From Siphonodentalium dalli (taxonomy: Eukaryota > Mollusca > Scaphopoda > Gadilida > Siphonodentaliidae): a DNA stretch of 64,000 nucleotides. The stretch lies in the NCBI GenBank assembly GCA_032622095.1, contig CP136069.1, positions 183,079,122 to 183,143,121 of the forward strand, in the 5' to 3' direction. A program made the translations under genes and the position numbers. The first letter of the stretch is position 1. Each line of letters starts with the position of its first letter. Shown piece after piece: positions 9,725 to 19,673 of this stretch. The notes beneath the pieces were generated by a model. It ran no database searches, had not been told where the DNA came from, and saw only the letters and a list, made by a program, of their open reading frames with translations.

Positions 9725-10029
9725 TATAAATGTTCAATCGGTACGTCCTTGAGTAACAGAGGCACTGCTTTCAAATTTTTAAGCAAATTTTGTCTCTTCC
9801 TAAGCACGCTATATTTCTCGTCAGCCATGAGTCTATAAAACTTCTTGTAAGGCACTAATGTTTGTATATTCGTAACAGTCAAAACACCCTGCAACACATT
9901 CAAACATATTTCCGATAATGCGTTTATCTGGTCCGTAGTAGCCGTCTTCAACAGAGATATTAACTGCTTCCTAGAACAGGATGCGAGTAGTGACAAGAAC
10001 GCTGCATTTCTAGAGATCCTGGCACTCAT
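9724..10029 (-). CDS. small conserved Polinton protein, 101 aa
   Basis: 101 aa, helical. Landmarks: LLASCSRKQLISLLKTATTDQINALSEICLNVLQG, then a Lys-rich tail. Proteins of this pattern (LLKTAT..QI..l.E...N.L.G) recur as small frames beside capsid and polymerase genes in invertebrate Polinton-like loci. The start is 2 bp after the ATPase stop (TAAGGATG) and the stop overlaps the next ATG by one base. Role unknown; a structural or packaging accessory is a guess from position. Confidence 0.6.
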   Translation of the reverse strand: MSARISRNAAFLSLLASCSRKQLISLLKTATTDQINALSEICLNVLQGVLTVTNIQTLVPYKKFYRLMADEKYSVLRKRQNLLKNLKAVPLLLKDVPIEHL

Positions 10030-10031
10030 CC

Positions 10032-10682
10032 TTATAAAGATTTGTATATTATAGGATATTCACCGGGAAAGGTGTCAGTTCTTACACGAAACTCTGAATC
10101 AGTATTAGGCGTAGCGTCGATTATGAGATATCCATAGGGTCTGTCCAACACCGCATCCTTATAACAATCAGTCAGAAAACGTGATTTTCCCGGAAACAGC
10201 TGTTGACCTAAATATTTTATTTGATTCGCATCACGCACGCTTTTCAAAAGAATGGTATAGGAAGTATTCAAAGCTATAGTTCTGGCGTGTTTACCTTTTT
10301 GGAACAAGTTTTGAGTTAAAAATATAACTGATAAGTTCTTATGATGGCAGCCTTGTGTGAATAAACATTCCATATCGGAATTGTCCAAAACTTTGTGAGC
10401 CAAATCATCCAGAATTATCATAGCCGTCGTACCGTCCGCAAATTCACTCAGTAGTTCTTTGGAGGGAAGACCTTCGTGGAAATTTATGTGTGGGATGGCT
10501 ATTTCCATTTCATCGAATAAGTCCTGATGCACTCCGAAACAGTATAGAAATTTCTGGGGATGAGGGCCGTCTATCATGTCCTCTATATTTTGTAAGAAAC
10601 GGAAAGTCCATCTGGTTTTCCCGCTCTTTGTCGCACCCGCGATCACGTAGCTGGAATTCGGTAAGAACGGTATTAATGACAT
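10032..10682 (-). CDS. genome-packaging ATPase (FtsK/HerA superfamily)
   Basis: 216 aa from ATG 10682; a longer frame from TTG 10730 touches the PolB stop but lacks an ATG. Walker A is GATKSGKT (residues 16-23); Walker B is MIILDD ending at about residue 93. A following FLTQNLF segment fits the sensor strand of this family. In Polintons and related double jelly-roll viruses this enzyme pumps DNA into the capsid. It lies in a tight leftward block between PolB and the two small genes, which suggests a shared transcript or reinitiation. The catalytic motifs are intact. Confidence 0.88.
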   Translation of the reverse strand: MSLIPFLPNSSYVIAGATKSGKTRWTFRFLQNIEDMIDGPHPQKFLYCFGVHQDLFDEMEIAIPHINFHEGLPSKELLSEFADGTTAMIILDDLAHKVLDNSDMECLFTQGCHHKNLSVIFLTQNLFQKGKHARTIALNTSYTILLKSVRDANQIKYLGQQLFPGKSRFLTDCYKDAVLDRPYGYLIIDATPNTDSEFRVRTDTFPGEYPIIYKSL

Positions 10683-10726
10683 GCCTAAGGCGAACGAACG
10701 TGTCACATATTCCTTATAAACTACTC

Positions 10727-13700
10727 TCAATATCCGAAAGGGATAGTGTCCATATTTTCTAGTATCACTCTCTTCGTGTATACCACTCTGTATACCTTCT
10801 TTTGAATTCTGTTGTATAGGATAGGACGGGCACTACCTCTACATATCTTCTTTTCAGTTATGAACACCTTGTCGGGTACGCCGGATTCACCTTCCCGCTC
10901 TTTATCTACCAAATGTCGTCTCTTCGGCTCTACAACATCAGGGTCGTCCAATGTCTTTCTCTTTCTATCAATCAGGGTGCTCATAGTCTTGAAATTAATG
11001 GCCTCAGAATTGATATAATTTAAACTGAAGCCCCGCACCTTGCACACCTCATCGCAGGCAGTCGTCCTGTAAGCATAATTCTTCGGTCCGGCGCTTCTGA
11101 ATTGTGTGATAGTGTCCCCCTTTAACTCATCGGTCAGATCCCCGAGAAAATCACCGCAGCTGACGTCGGGGCCTCCCGTCTTTTGTACGTAGATGATGGA
11201 ATCTAAAACAGAAATGTAAAATATTTTGAGGACCTAATATCAAGCTAGAGCATAATTTGGTACGCAAAAAAAAATTAGTACTCACCAGTGTCAAAATACA
11301 GCACATTTTCTCCTAGATGATCCAGTACATCATACAACTTGAGACGAGCCCAGGAGGTAGTGTATATGGCCAGAAATATATTAGTCTTATTTTCATCGGG
11401 TAGGAAATGGTCGTCGTGGGTGTAGGATAACTGAATGTGGCTGTCATTGATAATGTGGAAGTCCTTCACGAGCTTCTTTGGGTCGGAAATCAAACTGAAG
11501 AATTTCTTCGGTTCACTGTCGTGAATTATCTCCGTCTGCGTCATGTTCTGTCTCTCTCCAAATTTTCCCCTGTAATGGATGAATGAATTAGTAATGCGAT
11601 ATAGTTTATGCGAATAATTAAAATTATTTATCTAAAAAAAATAACTACTTACCAGAGAACGTTCAACATGAGTTTCGAAGTGGCTCTGAGTGCTGGCTGT
11701 TTTTTTACATTTTCGGGATCCAAACGAATCCCCTCGACCCTTTCGTAATCATTCAGATATCTGCACTCGTCCTCGGCAGTTTTCACCCAGGCTGGCCAAC
11801 CGCTAGCTTCTTGTTTGAGTTTGAGAAAGCTGAAAACAAAAAATAAAAATGTTTTTTTTTATCCCGTACTCAATGATACCCCCGACCAAAAAAGGGAGGG
11901 GGAGGGGGCGGCGGCGCTTTTCGTTTAAAAAAATATACTTACGAATTGACGTATTCCGAGAAGAGTCCACCTTTCTTAGTAGCCTGATTGTATTGCGTGG
12001 TATCTGTCCAGTGATATACTTCATATATTTTCGTCACCACGTAACCCTTCTCTATGGCCTTCATTATCTCCGGCGTCGTCCACGTCCCTGTTATAGATCT
12101 CGCATCGGTTCCGTGATCGCACGTCGTTTGTCTTTGATCTTCCGCGCATGATCGACACAAAGGAAAGGTGAGTTTTCCGTGAGATCTCAATGGCAATACG
12201 GGGTGGTACAATTTCCTCGGAGGAGAAACCTTCACCTTAGCCAGCCCGAAATATGCGCTGATATCTTTAAAGTCCATAGTTATTATTTCAGGATGCCCTA
12301 CTGGCATTTTGGCCGATTTATTTATATAAGGATACAGGGACGTGAAATCGACGTATTTGATGCTCTCACGGGGGCCCGCGTCTTTGTATAATTTGCAGGC
12401 ATTTGTCCTACCTAAAAAGATAAAAGAATTTTTTTTAGAAATAAATTTTATTTATTTTTATTTTATAAACTTCATTTTTTTTTTTTTAAATATGGAAACT
12501 TACCTCCGAAGAAAGCATCTCGTGGCATAAGTCGAGGTTGTACATCCAGCTGCGACAAGAAGTCCCGCAGTTTTTCATTATTCTTTTTCTGCTCAGTGAA
12601 TGTATGCTCCCAAATGCATACATATTTGTAGCCCGCCTTCTTCAAAAATTCACGCTTTTTGATGGTCAGTGTGTACAGTTGATTCAGTGTCTGTTTAGTC
12701 AGCGGGTGTTTGGAGATGTGTCTGTTTCGTGGGTAACACGTCAAACAAGCGTGATGAAAACAACCTAAAGAAGAAAAAATACCGTTTATTGTATATGATC
12801 AATTAGGGGAGGATGGGACAAATGTTTTAAAATGATTATACGTCGTACTGGAGATGTGTCTGATTTCGTGGGTAACGCGTCAAACGAGCGTGATAAAAAC
12901 GACCTAAAGAATAAAAATACCATTTATTGTATATGAACAATTAAGGGGGGGATGGGATAAATGTTTTAAGATGATTATACGTCGTACTCACCGTGAAATT
13001 CGTAGCAGGTGTTGGTCTCCTGACAATATCCATCCACCTTGTACTTTGAATTTGGTACCTTGAATTCACCGCGGTTCAAAGCGTGTTGTATGTCTCTATT
13101 TTTATTGTGGGCCAACCAGGACAACCATTGGATGGAGACGTTCGAATATTGGTCCTTGTCACCGTAAAACCCGTTAGGAACTTTGCCTATAGACGTACTA
13201 ATGAATTTTTCATCAGTAATTTCAATTCCAGACTCCTCGGCCGTATCCCGTTCTACCCAATCATCACCGAGCAATACTCGCTCTTTATCATTCAATTTCT
13301 TCAGCAAACTGGTTTCTGATTGATCAGAGTTAGTGAGAGTTATAGAATAAGTTTCTTCCAAGAACAATATTTTATAGGCCTTCATGCACGCAGAAGATAT
13401 CGTTATCGACATGAAAGGATCTACCTTATTCTCGGTAACTTTCAAAAACAATGACCGAAACTTCAAACAAGCCTGACGCAAGATATCAACGTCAGAAATG
13501 CAGTAAGCCAATAATTCTTTCTCTAAATTGAAGATTTCACCGGCTTTAGTTTCGTGCCAACGTAGAAACGCCTCCCTGTCTGTCGTCGACATGGTGTCAG
13601 CTCCGTAATACGTTGAATCGGGATACGGCCCCTCATACAGTCGGTTCTCCTTCCTATTGAAGAAATGAGGGAAATATCCTGAAATAAAATGTTTAAATTT

Positions 13701-16096
13701 AATATTTAAAAACAAATGGAAACGATATATATATATTATTGAAGAAATGGGGGGAAATATCCTGAAATAAAAATTTTAAGAATGTGTAAATTTAATATTT
13801 AAAAACAAATATAAAAAAGAAATGCGTATACCTTTTTTTAGTTCCTTCAAATCGAAAGCCTTCGGGAGAGCAGCCAATCGCATCGTCAGAAAATTTAGCG
13901 AATCTATTATTCGAATCCCATGGTGACCTAGCATGTACATGACCTTTGATCCAGAATAAATAATTTTGCTAGGCCTCATCCCCTGGAAAACCATGTATTC
14001 CAGCAACAATATAGCGTCGTAAGCCTTGTTGTTATGAGCCAATACCGTGGCGTTTTTATGGTGTTTAGTAAACAGCCAGGTTCCGAAGTTCAGTAGAGTG
14101 TCCGAACCAGACGCTATGTACTGTCTTCTTCCGCACGTGTCGCTACACGGTGTCTTTTTGTAATCGCCTTCTTTATCCAGGCTACCGCAATGATCGCATC
14201 GAGTACCGCAAACGTCGCAAGTCGAATCTGAGTTCACCGGCGAGTCCAAACAAGAGTCGCAGGCTGTTTGGGCCACCACCAAATTGGGCTGATGTCGATT
14301 TAATCCGCACGCCGGTCGTTTACAGTTTGAACACCTAAAAAATGAAACAAATTTGTTTAGATTACTGCGGGTTGGTGAGACGCGGGTACAACAATAAATT
14401 TTTCGTTCCACATAAAATAATGTACTTACCGGCGACATTGACTGCATCTTTCCGCTTCACTGCACGTAGAGCAAGGGAGTCCCATTTTGTATCCACCGTC
14501 ACATAGGTACACCTCATCTTGTGAACATTCAAAGTCGTAGAATATGAACTTGTTGACATCTTTCACTTTCTGTTTCGGAGGTCGCAAATAACAGAGGTGA
14601 CCCGAAAGTACCCATTCCTTACAAGATGAACACGACCATTCTCCGCAAATGTGGGGTATTTCTGCCAGATCCCTCTTCGCACGATTCATTACGCTTCCAC
14701 ACTCTCTACACTTCAAATATTTACAACAATTGGATAGTTTATTATCAGGTGCCTCTTTGTGTCTCTGGTAACAGTTCAAAGATCTACAGTCCATATTACA
14801 ATCGTGGCACGTTAATAACTTGCCCATTAATAAAGGGTCAATCAAACATCCCTCTGTTTTGCATACTATGCAATATGACGTGCAGTTATGTTCATCTTTC
14901 TTGTTGAAAGGCTTTAAACAATTTTCACAAAAGTAAGATAGGCCGTAGAATCCTGAAACGCTGACTATCGGTGTGTAGTGGTCCTGATTATGATACAGAT
15001 ATATATTCCTGTCATAGTTGTTGCTGACTCTGGATACTTTTTTTCCAATTTCGCCGCATATGATTATAATATTCACCTTGAAGAACGATTCATACTTTGG
15101 TAGGTCGGCGTATGATCCCGGGCGGTCGGCGGAAATACACAATTTTTTAAGCAGGGTGTTTGCTAACACTTTTTGATAGATTCGTCCTTTTTTCGTCAGG
15201 TCCTTATAATAGTCTTTCGTCACTTTACCGTGTTTTAGAAAAATTTCGAGCCGTGATAATCCGGGATAAGCTGATTTAAGATCTTCTGAAACGGTACTAA
15301 TCCTGGCCATCGCGACGCCTATAGCTCTAGGCAAACAGGAGTTGTCAGTATTGTGGATGAAGACTGTTGATTTTTTGTCCAGAAGTGATTTGTCACCGTC
15401 GATAGGAACTCCTCCGCCTGAGCCACTGGGTTGCCTCAGTGACCCTACAGTTATTCGAAATGATCGGTCCAAGTCAATATGTTCGTGCGATGTCAGAACA
15501 TTAGCTATTTTGTCGATAATCAACTGAGAATTCAGGTCCGACCATGCCGTTAACGGTACTATGATGGGTTTATCCAACTGATCGGTATGAAGGATAACCC
15601 TTCCCAGATCATTGTCTGCCAAATCACCTCTCGTCGTTCTTAGTATATGGTCGAACATGTTGGTAAGTCGGTCCGTCAAGTCTGACAACAGTTCACCGCG
15701 CCATTGATGGTCAAATTTCACGTCGTATATACTTTCCACAGCCGATGACCTCATGAATGATTTTATTTCACGAAGATTGATCGTGTAGGACTGATTAGCC
15801 ATCTGCCGAGTTTGCTCATCGTGACTAGTGTCGAGAGTAACATCCTGCGGTTCATTCCGTCCGTTTAAATCTAGAGCGGATGACTGGTGAGCGGCTCGGG
15901 ATAAGTTCGGCGGTTGAGACGGTGCGGGTGTTGGCCCGTCATTATCGGGCGACTGCTGTCTACCCTCCAGATATATCAATCTGTCATACGTATTTCTGTC
16001 TGTCTCGGACATTGAGTCCACTCTCCCGGTGATGCCTCTTAGAAAGTCATCACTACTAAATCCCTCGGCGTGTAATTCATCGATTAACCGCTCCAT
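10727..16096 (-). CDS. protein-primed-type family-B DNA polymerase, 8 exons, 1507 aa
   Basis: Exons on the minus strand, in order: 16096-14430, 14334-13832, 13678-12992, 12764-12504, 12411-11943, 11829-11653, 11569-11286, 11202-10727. All seven introns have GT-AG ends and every junction keeps frame (4,524 nt). Residues ~1-240 are low complexity. Around 251-380 is an OTU-like layout (DNSCLPRAI ... DHYTPI). A Cys-rich zinc region covers ~390-625. The 3'-5' exonuclease has YDFE (520-523), NNKAYD (657-662) and YCISD (782-786). Polymerase motif A is DFTSLYP (1061-1067), B is RATSKLMLNVLW (1244-1255), C is YFDTDS (1346-1351). The motif B region continues across one intron and motif C is split by another. 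All catalytic residues are present. The C-terminus ends ...TIPFGY. A good acceptor (TTTCAG) immediately before ATG 16096 hints at an upstream leader exon. Confidence 0.9.
12765..12991 (-). repeat. intron holding a duplicated partial exon
   Basis: Within this PolB intron, 12848-12911 repeats the start of the neighbouring exon and its acceptor (12709-12772), with small changes. The flanking intron text (GATGGGA.AAATGTTTTAA, ATTATACGTCGTACT) is also doubled. The copy is not needed to keep frame and looks like a decaying tandem duplication. Confidence 0.65.
13679..13831 (-). repeat. intron with duplicated acceptor segment
   Basis: The string around 13652-13712 (exon start, acceptor and polypyrimidine side) is repeated at about 13738-13808, giving a second candidate acceptor (TTTCAGGATATTT). 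Use of the exon-proximal acceptor keeps the PolB frame. Confidence 0.6.
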
Positions 16097-16128
16097 CTGA
16101 AAGCAAATACTTTAATGAGCTAAAGGTT

Positions 16129-16541
16129 CCATATAACATATTTATAGCAACTCGAAATCACGGTGCTTAATGATTGGTTGCTATTTATAGCGCATGAGTC
16201 GTCCATTTATTTAAAACACGTGACGTGTAAGAGCTATATATAGACATTACGAAATTTCATTGACCTATGATCCATATAACATATAGCATCAACTCGAAAT
16301 CACGGTGCTTAATGATTGGTTTCTATTTATAGCGCATGAGTCATACATTTATTTGAAACCCGTGACGTGTACGAGCTATATTTAGACATTACGAAATTTC
16401 ATCGTCCTATGATCATTATAGCATATAGCATCAACTCGCTTAATGATTGGTTGCTATTTATAGCGCATGAGTCATCCATTTATTTGAAACCCGTGACGTG
16501 TAAGAGCTATATTTAGACATTACGAAATTTCATCGTCCTAT
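16129..16541. promoter_or_regulatory. triplicated ~143-bp module between divergent PolB and PC4-like genes
   Basis: Three consecutive copies start at about 16129, 16272 and 16414. Each contains TGATTGGTT (reverse CCAAT box), CGCATGAGTC, a GTGACGTGTA core (CACGTGACGTG in copy 1: E-box plus CRE-like), GAGCTATATTTAGACATTACG (TATA-like) and a CCTATGATC end. Tandem repeats of composite factor sites between divergent genes resemble viral enhancers. Activity is inferred from motifs and position only. Confidence 0.65.
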
Positions 16542-16632
16542 GATCAAAAAAAGGGGCGGGCACTAATTATTAATGGCTCCGCCGTAGGCGCTACTCGATT
16601 GGTCTATTTCACTTTTTCAACGTCACCCATCA

Positions 16633-16640
16633 TATAAAAA
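16633..16640 (+). promoter_or_regulatory. TATA box of the PC4-like gene
   Basis: TATAAAAA lies about 64 bp upstream of ATG 16697. CTAACTCATTCGCAG about 30 bp downstream is a plausible initiator region. A matching CTAACTCATTCTCAG occurs at about 49462 before the related pseudogene, supporting a conserved promoter. Confidence 0.6.
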
Positions 16641-16696
16641 GACGGTGATTCGATGTACTAACTCATTCGCAGCTAAATTTTCATTAAGAAAGGATC

Positions 16697-17209
16697 ATGG
16701 ATTCTAAGATTCTCGTCAAAAATTTAGGGAGGGACCGATTTCTCACAGTCGGTGAATATGAGGACCGGAAATACGTTGACTTACGAATATGGAAAGAAGG
16801 CAAAATCCCTACGACATTCGGGGCTCGTATGAGCTTACAAAGATGGCAATGTCTGACTGAAAATATAAAGTCCATCGGTGAACATTTAGTATCCAGGAGT
16901 CCTATGGATAAAGTGCATCTGGGACACAATCTACATGCGGTTTTAGACCATAATAATGGTGTAGTACACTTACGCCAGTATTTCACCCCGAAGGACTCTG
17001 AACATTTGCACCCCACGAAGAAAGGCTGTACGATTAACCAACAGGAATTTGATGTATTGTTTCAACACATTGACGCCGTTAATCATGTTTTACCTGAATT
17101 AGAGAATGTGAAAGCTTGTTATTTAACGCACGATGGACAGATGGAAGCGTTAGCGTGTACAGAATGCAATCCCGGAGGTTATGGATTTTACACTCAACGT
17201 GATTATTGA
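16697..17209 (+). CDS. double PC4/SUB1-like ssDNA-binding protein
   Basis: 170 aa. Residues ~12-62 (RFLTVGEYEDRKYVDLRIW ... MSLQRWQCLTENI) follow the PC4 fold pattern: VxxF, YVDIRxY, a loop, then ISLxxxQWxxLxxxI. Residues ~78-136 repeat it (HAVLDHNNGVVHLRQYF ... CTINQQEFDVLFQHI). The C-terminus adds a CxxC (ACTEC) and a Tyr/Gly tail. PC4 proteins bind single-stranded DNA and act as RNA polymerase II coactivators and replication/repair factors; here transcription or replication support is inferred. It is divergent from PolB, with its own TATA box and AATAAA at 17246-17251. A relative lies at 49503-50008. Fold assignment is by motif reading, not by search. Confidence 0.7.
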   Translation: MDSKILVKNLGRDRFLTVGEYEDRKYVDLRIWKEGKIPTTFGARMSLQRWQCLTENIKSIGEHLVSRSPMDKVHLGHNLHAVLDHNNGVVHLRQYFTPKDSEHLHPTKKGCTINQQEFDVLFQHIDAVNHVLPELENVKACYLTHDGQMEALACTECNPGGYGFYTQRDY

Positions 17210-17251
17210 ACTTTGCCCGTGTGAGGAATACTTATTTTCATCGTAAATAAA

Positions 17252-18204
17252 ATATTAACTTATACCATGTTATTCTCAATTATTTCGGACATATACCCGC
17301 GTTGGGGGAGGTGTGTGTGTGCGACGATTATTCATGTTTAAATGTTTTGGTGAATTATCGAAAGATCTCTATTTTTATTTATTTTATTGACGGCGACGTC
17401 GAACCTTCCTACATGGTGAAAACCGCATCAAGATCCGACTTCTAGAACTCTAGATAAGGCATATTATGTCCATTGCACGTGCGGCTTTAATGACGTCATA
17501 GATATTTCAAAATAGCCTATCTCCGAGGCGGAGAGAGGTACGGACGAGCCGTTTTCAGATTATTTTTCAGACAGAAGGGGACTATCGTTTGTGGTCGGTT
17601 AAGACGAGATATTAAGTTTTTTAATTTATTTTGCCAATTAGTGGGATCCCTCTATTTTACCCCCATGGAAATAATGTATATACTCGCGAACACTCATTTT
17701 AAAGATTACCCCGAAGAACTGTTTAAACAATTTAGTTCATTTCAGAACTGAACGAGTACCGTGGGCCATCACTATCATTTACACGATACATCGCCGAAAA
17801 AGATTACAAATTCTCCAAATTGTGAATTTATTGGTCGGAAACGTGGACCCCTCTTTATAATAGGGCGACGTAGGAATTTGACTGCCAATATTCAAAACCG
17901 TGTTATATCTGTTTAAAAGTAGACAACTATGTTCGCACACAACTAATGCGTTATTTAATTAAGCATGGCGGATATTTAACCTTTTATAGGACAGGCCGGC
18001 AGTATGCTAATAAGCCAATTATACTACATTACAAACTGTACTAGCTGTTAATACACCGCTGCGCACGTGTCGCGGAATGAAAATGACTGCGAGTGTATCG
18101 GCTAATTCCAATGAACGGAAATGGGCAGAACGTTGAAACATCTGGTGTAATTATACTTTAACGTGAATTTCGGTCAAGCATAGTGGCGATGATTCGTTAC
18201 TGGG
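17252..18204. other. element interior, non-coding as far as seen
   Basis: No frame above ~50 codons with recognisable content. It separates the PC4-like gene from the small spliced gene. Short or multi-exon genes could be missed. Confidence 0.4.
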
Positions 18205-18214
18205 TATAATATAA
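18205..18214 (+). promoter_or_regulatory. TATA box candidate of the small spliced gene
   Basis: TATAATATAA is 44 bp upstream of ATG 18249, a normal spacing for a TATA box and a short leader. Confidence 0.5.
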
Positions 18215-18248
18215 GGTGAAATTCTTCACTTGACACAAAACTACAGAC

Positions 18249-18879
18249 ATGGAAACACCTAACGCATTTAGTGACGGCGAGACACCCACGATGGAAATGG
18301 TATGTATAAATATAACTTTTATTTCATTTTAAATTGAACATGATATTTAGTTAGAGACAATAGTAGCGTTCGTTTGAGAAATATTCATACACGTTGAAAC
18401 CGGGGATTTCTTTGTGTATTGTTTTTGAATTCGAACAATTTATATAGTATACTCGTATTCTGTCAGCGGTGCGATTTTATTGGTTTTAAATTACACAACC
18501 CCAAACGCTCTTTATTCATATCGGGAAAACAGTAACTAATAACGCTTTTAATATATCCGAGGGCTAAACGAAAGACGAGTTGCTTGGAACAAGATTTTTA
18601 TAACATATTCATGTAAAGCCTATATTTTTTACTACTGGCCCTAAAATAGTAAGGAACCATATTGATAACCCAACATTGACACACCTTCGTTAATCACTCG
18701 TATCCGTATAATAATTTTTTTTTGAATCCGAACATCTTTTCTTCTGTTTCCAGCCATATGACGAAATGAGTAATTGGGACGATTGGGAGCTGAGCGACGA
18801 GGAAAAGACAATGACTTCGTGCACGTGGGACAGCGATAACGTAGAGCCGCCGAAGAAGAAAGGGGACAATACGGATTAA
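18249..18879 (+). CDS. small spliced acidic protein, 58 aa, two exons
   Basis: Exon 1 is 18249-18299 (17 codons), followed by donor GTATGT. Exon 2 is 18754-18879, preceded by a pyrimidine-rich acceptor (TTCTGTTTCCAG). The join is in phase 0 and ends at TAA 18877, with AATAAA at 18899-18904. The product has an acidic Trp-containing core (NWDDWELSDEEK) and a basic PPKKKG near the C-terminus. Such a mix suits a nuclear regulator or activation domain, but no family is recognised. A complete signal set (TATA box, ATG, donor, acceptor, stop, polyA) in 700 bp is the main support. Confidence 0.55.
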
Positions 18880-18904
18880 CGCCCCTGACAATTTCTATAA
18901 TAAA

Positions 18905-19561
18905 CGGATTAATGTTTTATCGGATTTCGTTCCAATCTGTGTAAAAAGGGTATAGTATACATATATATTTTATTCACTATAATTTGATCTACGCATTTTA
19001 TAACTGTGTGCGTGGGGTGCGTTCATACACTCGCAAATTTTACGGCAAACACTAAAACATTTCGTATATATTAATTTATGAGGGCGTGGATTATAAATAA
19101 AGTTTACCTGGCAAATTTGCGAATTTATCAATGTACCACCATAGACAGAGATATATTTCAAAACAATTTTGTATAGAATATATACTTATACTCACATTAT
19201 ATCAAACGTCCCTCGTAGTATCTATTTTCATTGAGCCATCTATGATATCACATCGAGAAACGACCGTTTATATACCTGAGGGGGTCGACGAAAAAAGCTA
19301 TATATAATAAACATGTCCGTACGTGTTTATATATTTATAGATGGGGGATCGAGTCTGAACGTGTTATAGCGAATCGACTGGCCGTCAGAAAGCGGCTGTG
19401 TCATGACACGTATTAATAGATAATTTATACAGAAGCACATCGTCGATAGTAAATCGATATTGACTCGTAGTATATGACGTGAGCAGGCGTGGGCGGCGAA
19501 CGTGTTTGAACATGCCCGGCCAAAAATATCCCTTACGTATAATTATATGCTAATGGGGATC
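18905..19561. other. right subterminal region, no gene seen
   Basis: AT-rich, with several TATATA strings and no supported frame. It may hold terminal regulatory sequence. The reverse frame at 18970-19161 has no recognisable content. Confidence 0.4.
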
Positions 19562-19667
19562 ATAGACCGACGCGTGGGCGGAGAATATAGGTCAAACTCC
19601 GACGGTAGTACTGCAGAGAATAGAGTTATCGTTCCTGAAATACCCCCAAACGGGCGGGTTATCATCA
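19562..19667 (-). repeat. right terminal inverted repeat, 106 bp
   Basis: Reverse complement of 5453-5558 apart from one noticed mismatch. It ends ...GGGTTATCATCA directly before the TGTAAG duplication. Confidence 0.95.
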
Positions 19668-19673
19668 TGTAAG
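19668..19673. repeat. 6-bp target site duplication TGTAAG, right copy
   Basis: Matches 5447-5452. In the uninterrupted receptor these six bases encode Cys-Lys after the IRY motif. Confidence 0.9.

Larger units (their letters stand above)
5453..19667. mobile_element. Polinton/Maverick (adintovirus-like) element, 14,215 bp
   Basis: The element is delimited by 106-bp terminal inverted repeats (5453-5558 and 19562-19667) and the TGTAAG duplication. It carries the Polinton core set: RVE integrase with chromodomain, family-B DNA polymerase, FtsK/HerA-type ATPase, major capsid and penton-like proteins. It also carries a TBP-like gene, a double PC4-like gene and a small spliced acidic gene. The ends read 5'-TG...CA-3' rather than the AG...CT usual for Polintons. 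Nearly identical terminal repeats and a clean target duplication suggest recent integration. I found no adenain-like protease. Indels in three left-end genes make autonomy uncertain. Confidence 0.93.

Noticed and set aside
10683-10730. Longer ATPase start at TTG 10730 fused to the PolB stop
   Set aside because: A non-ATG start is unlikely here; ATG 10682 precedes Walker A at a usual distance.
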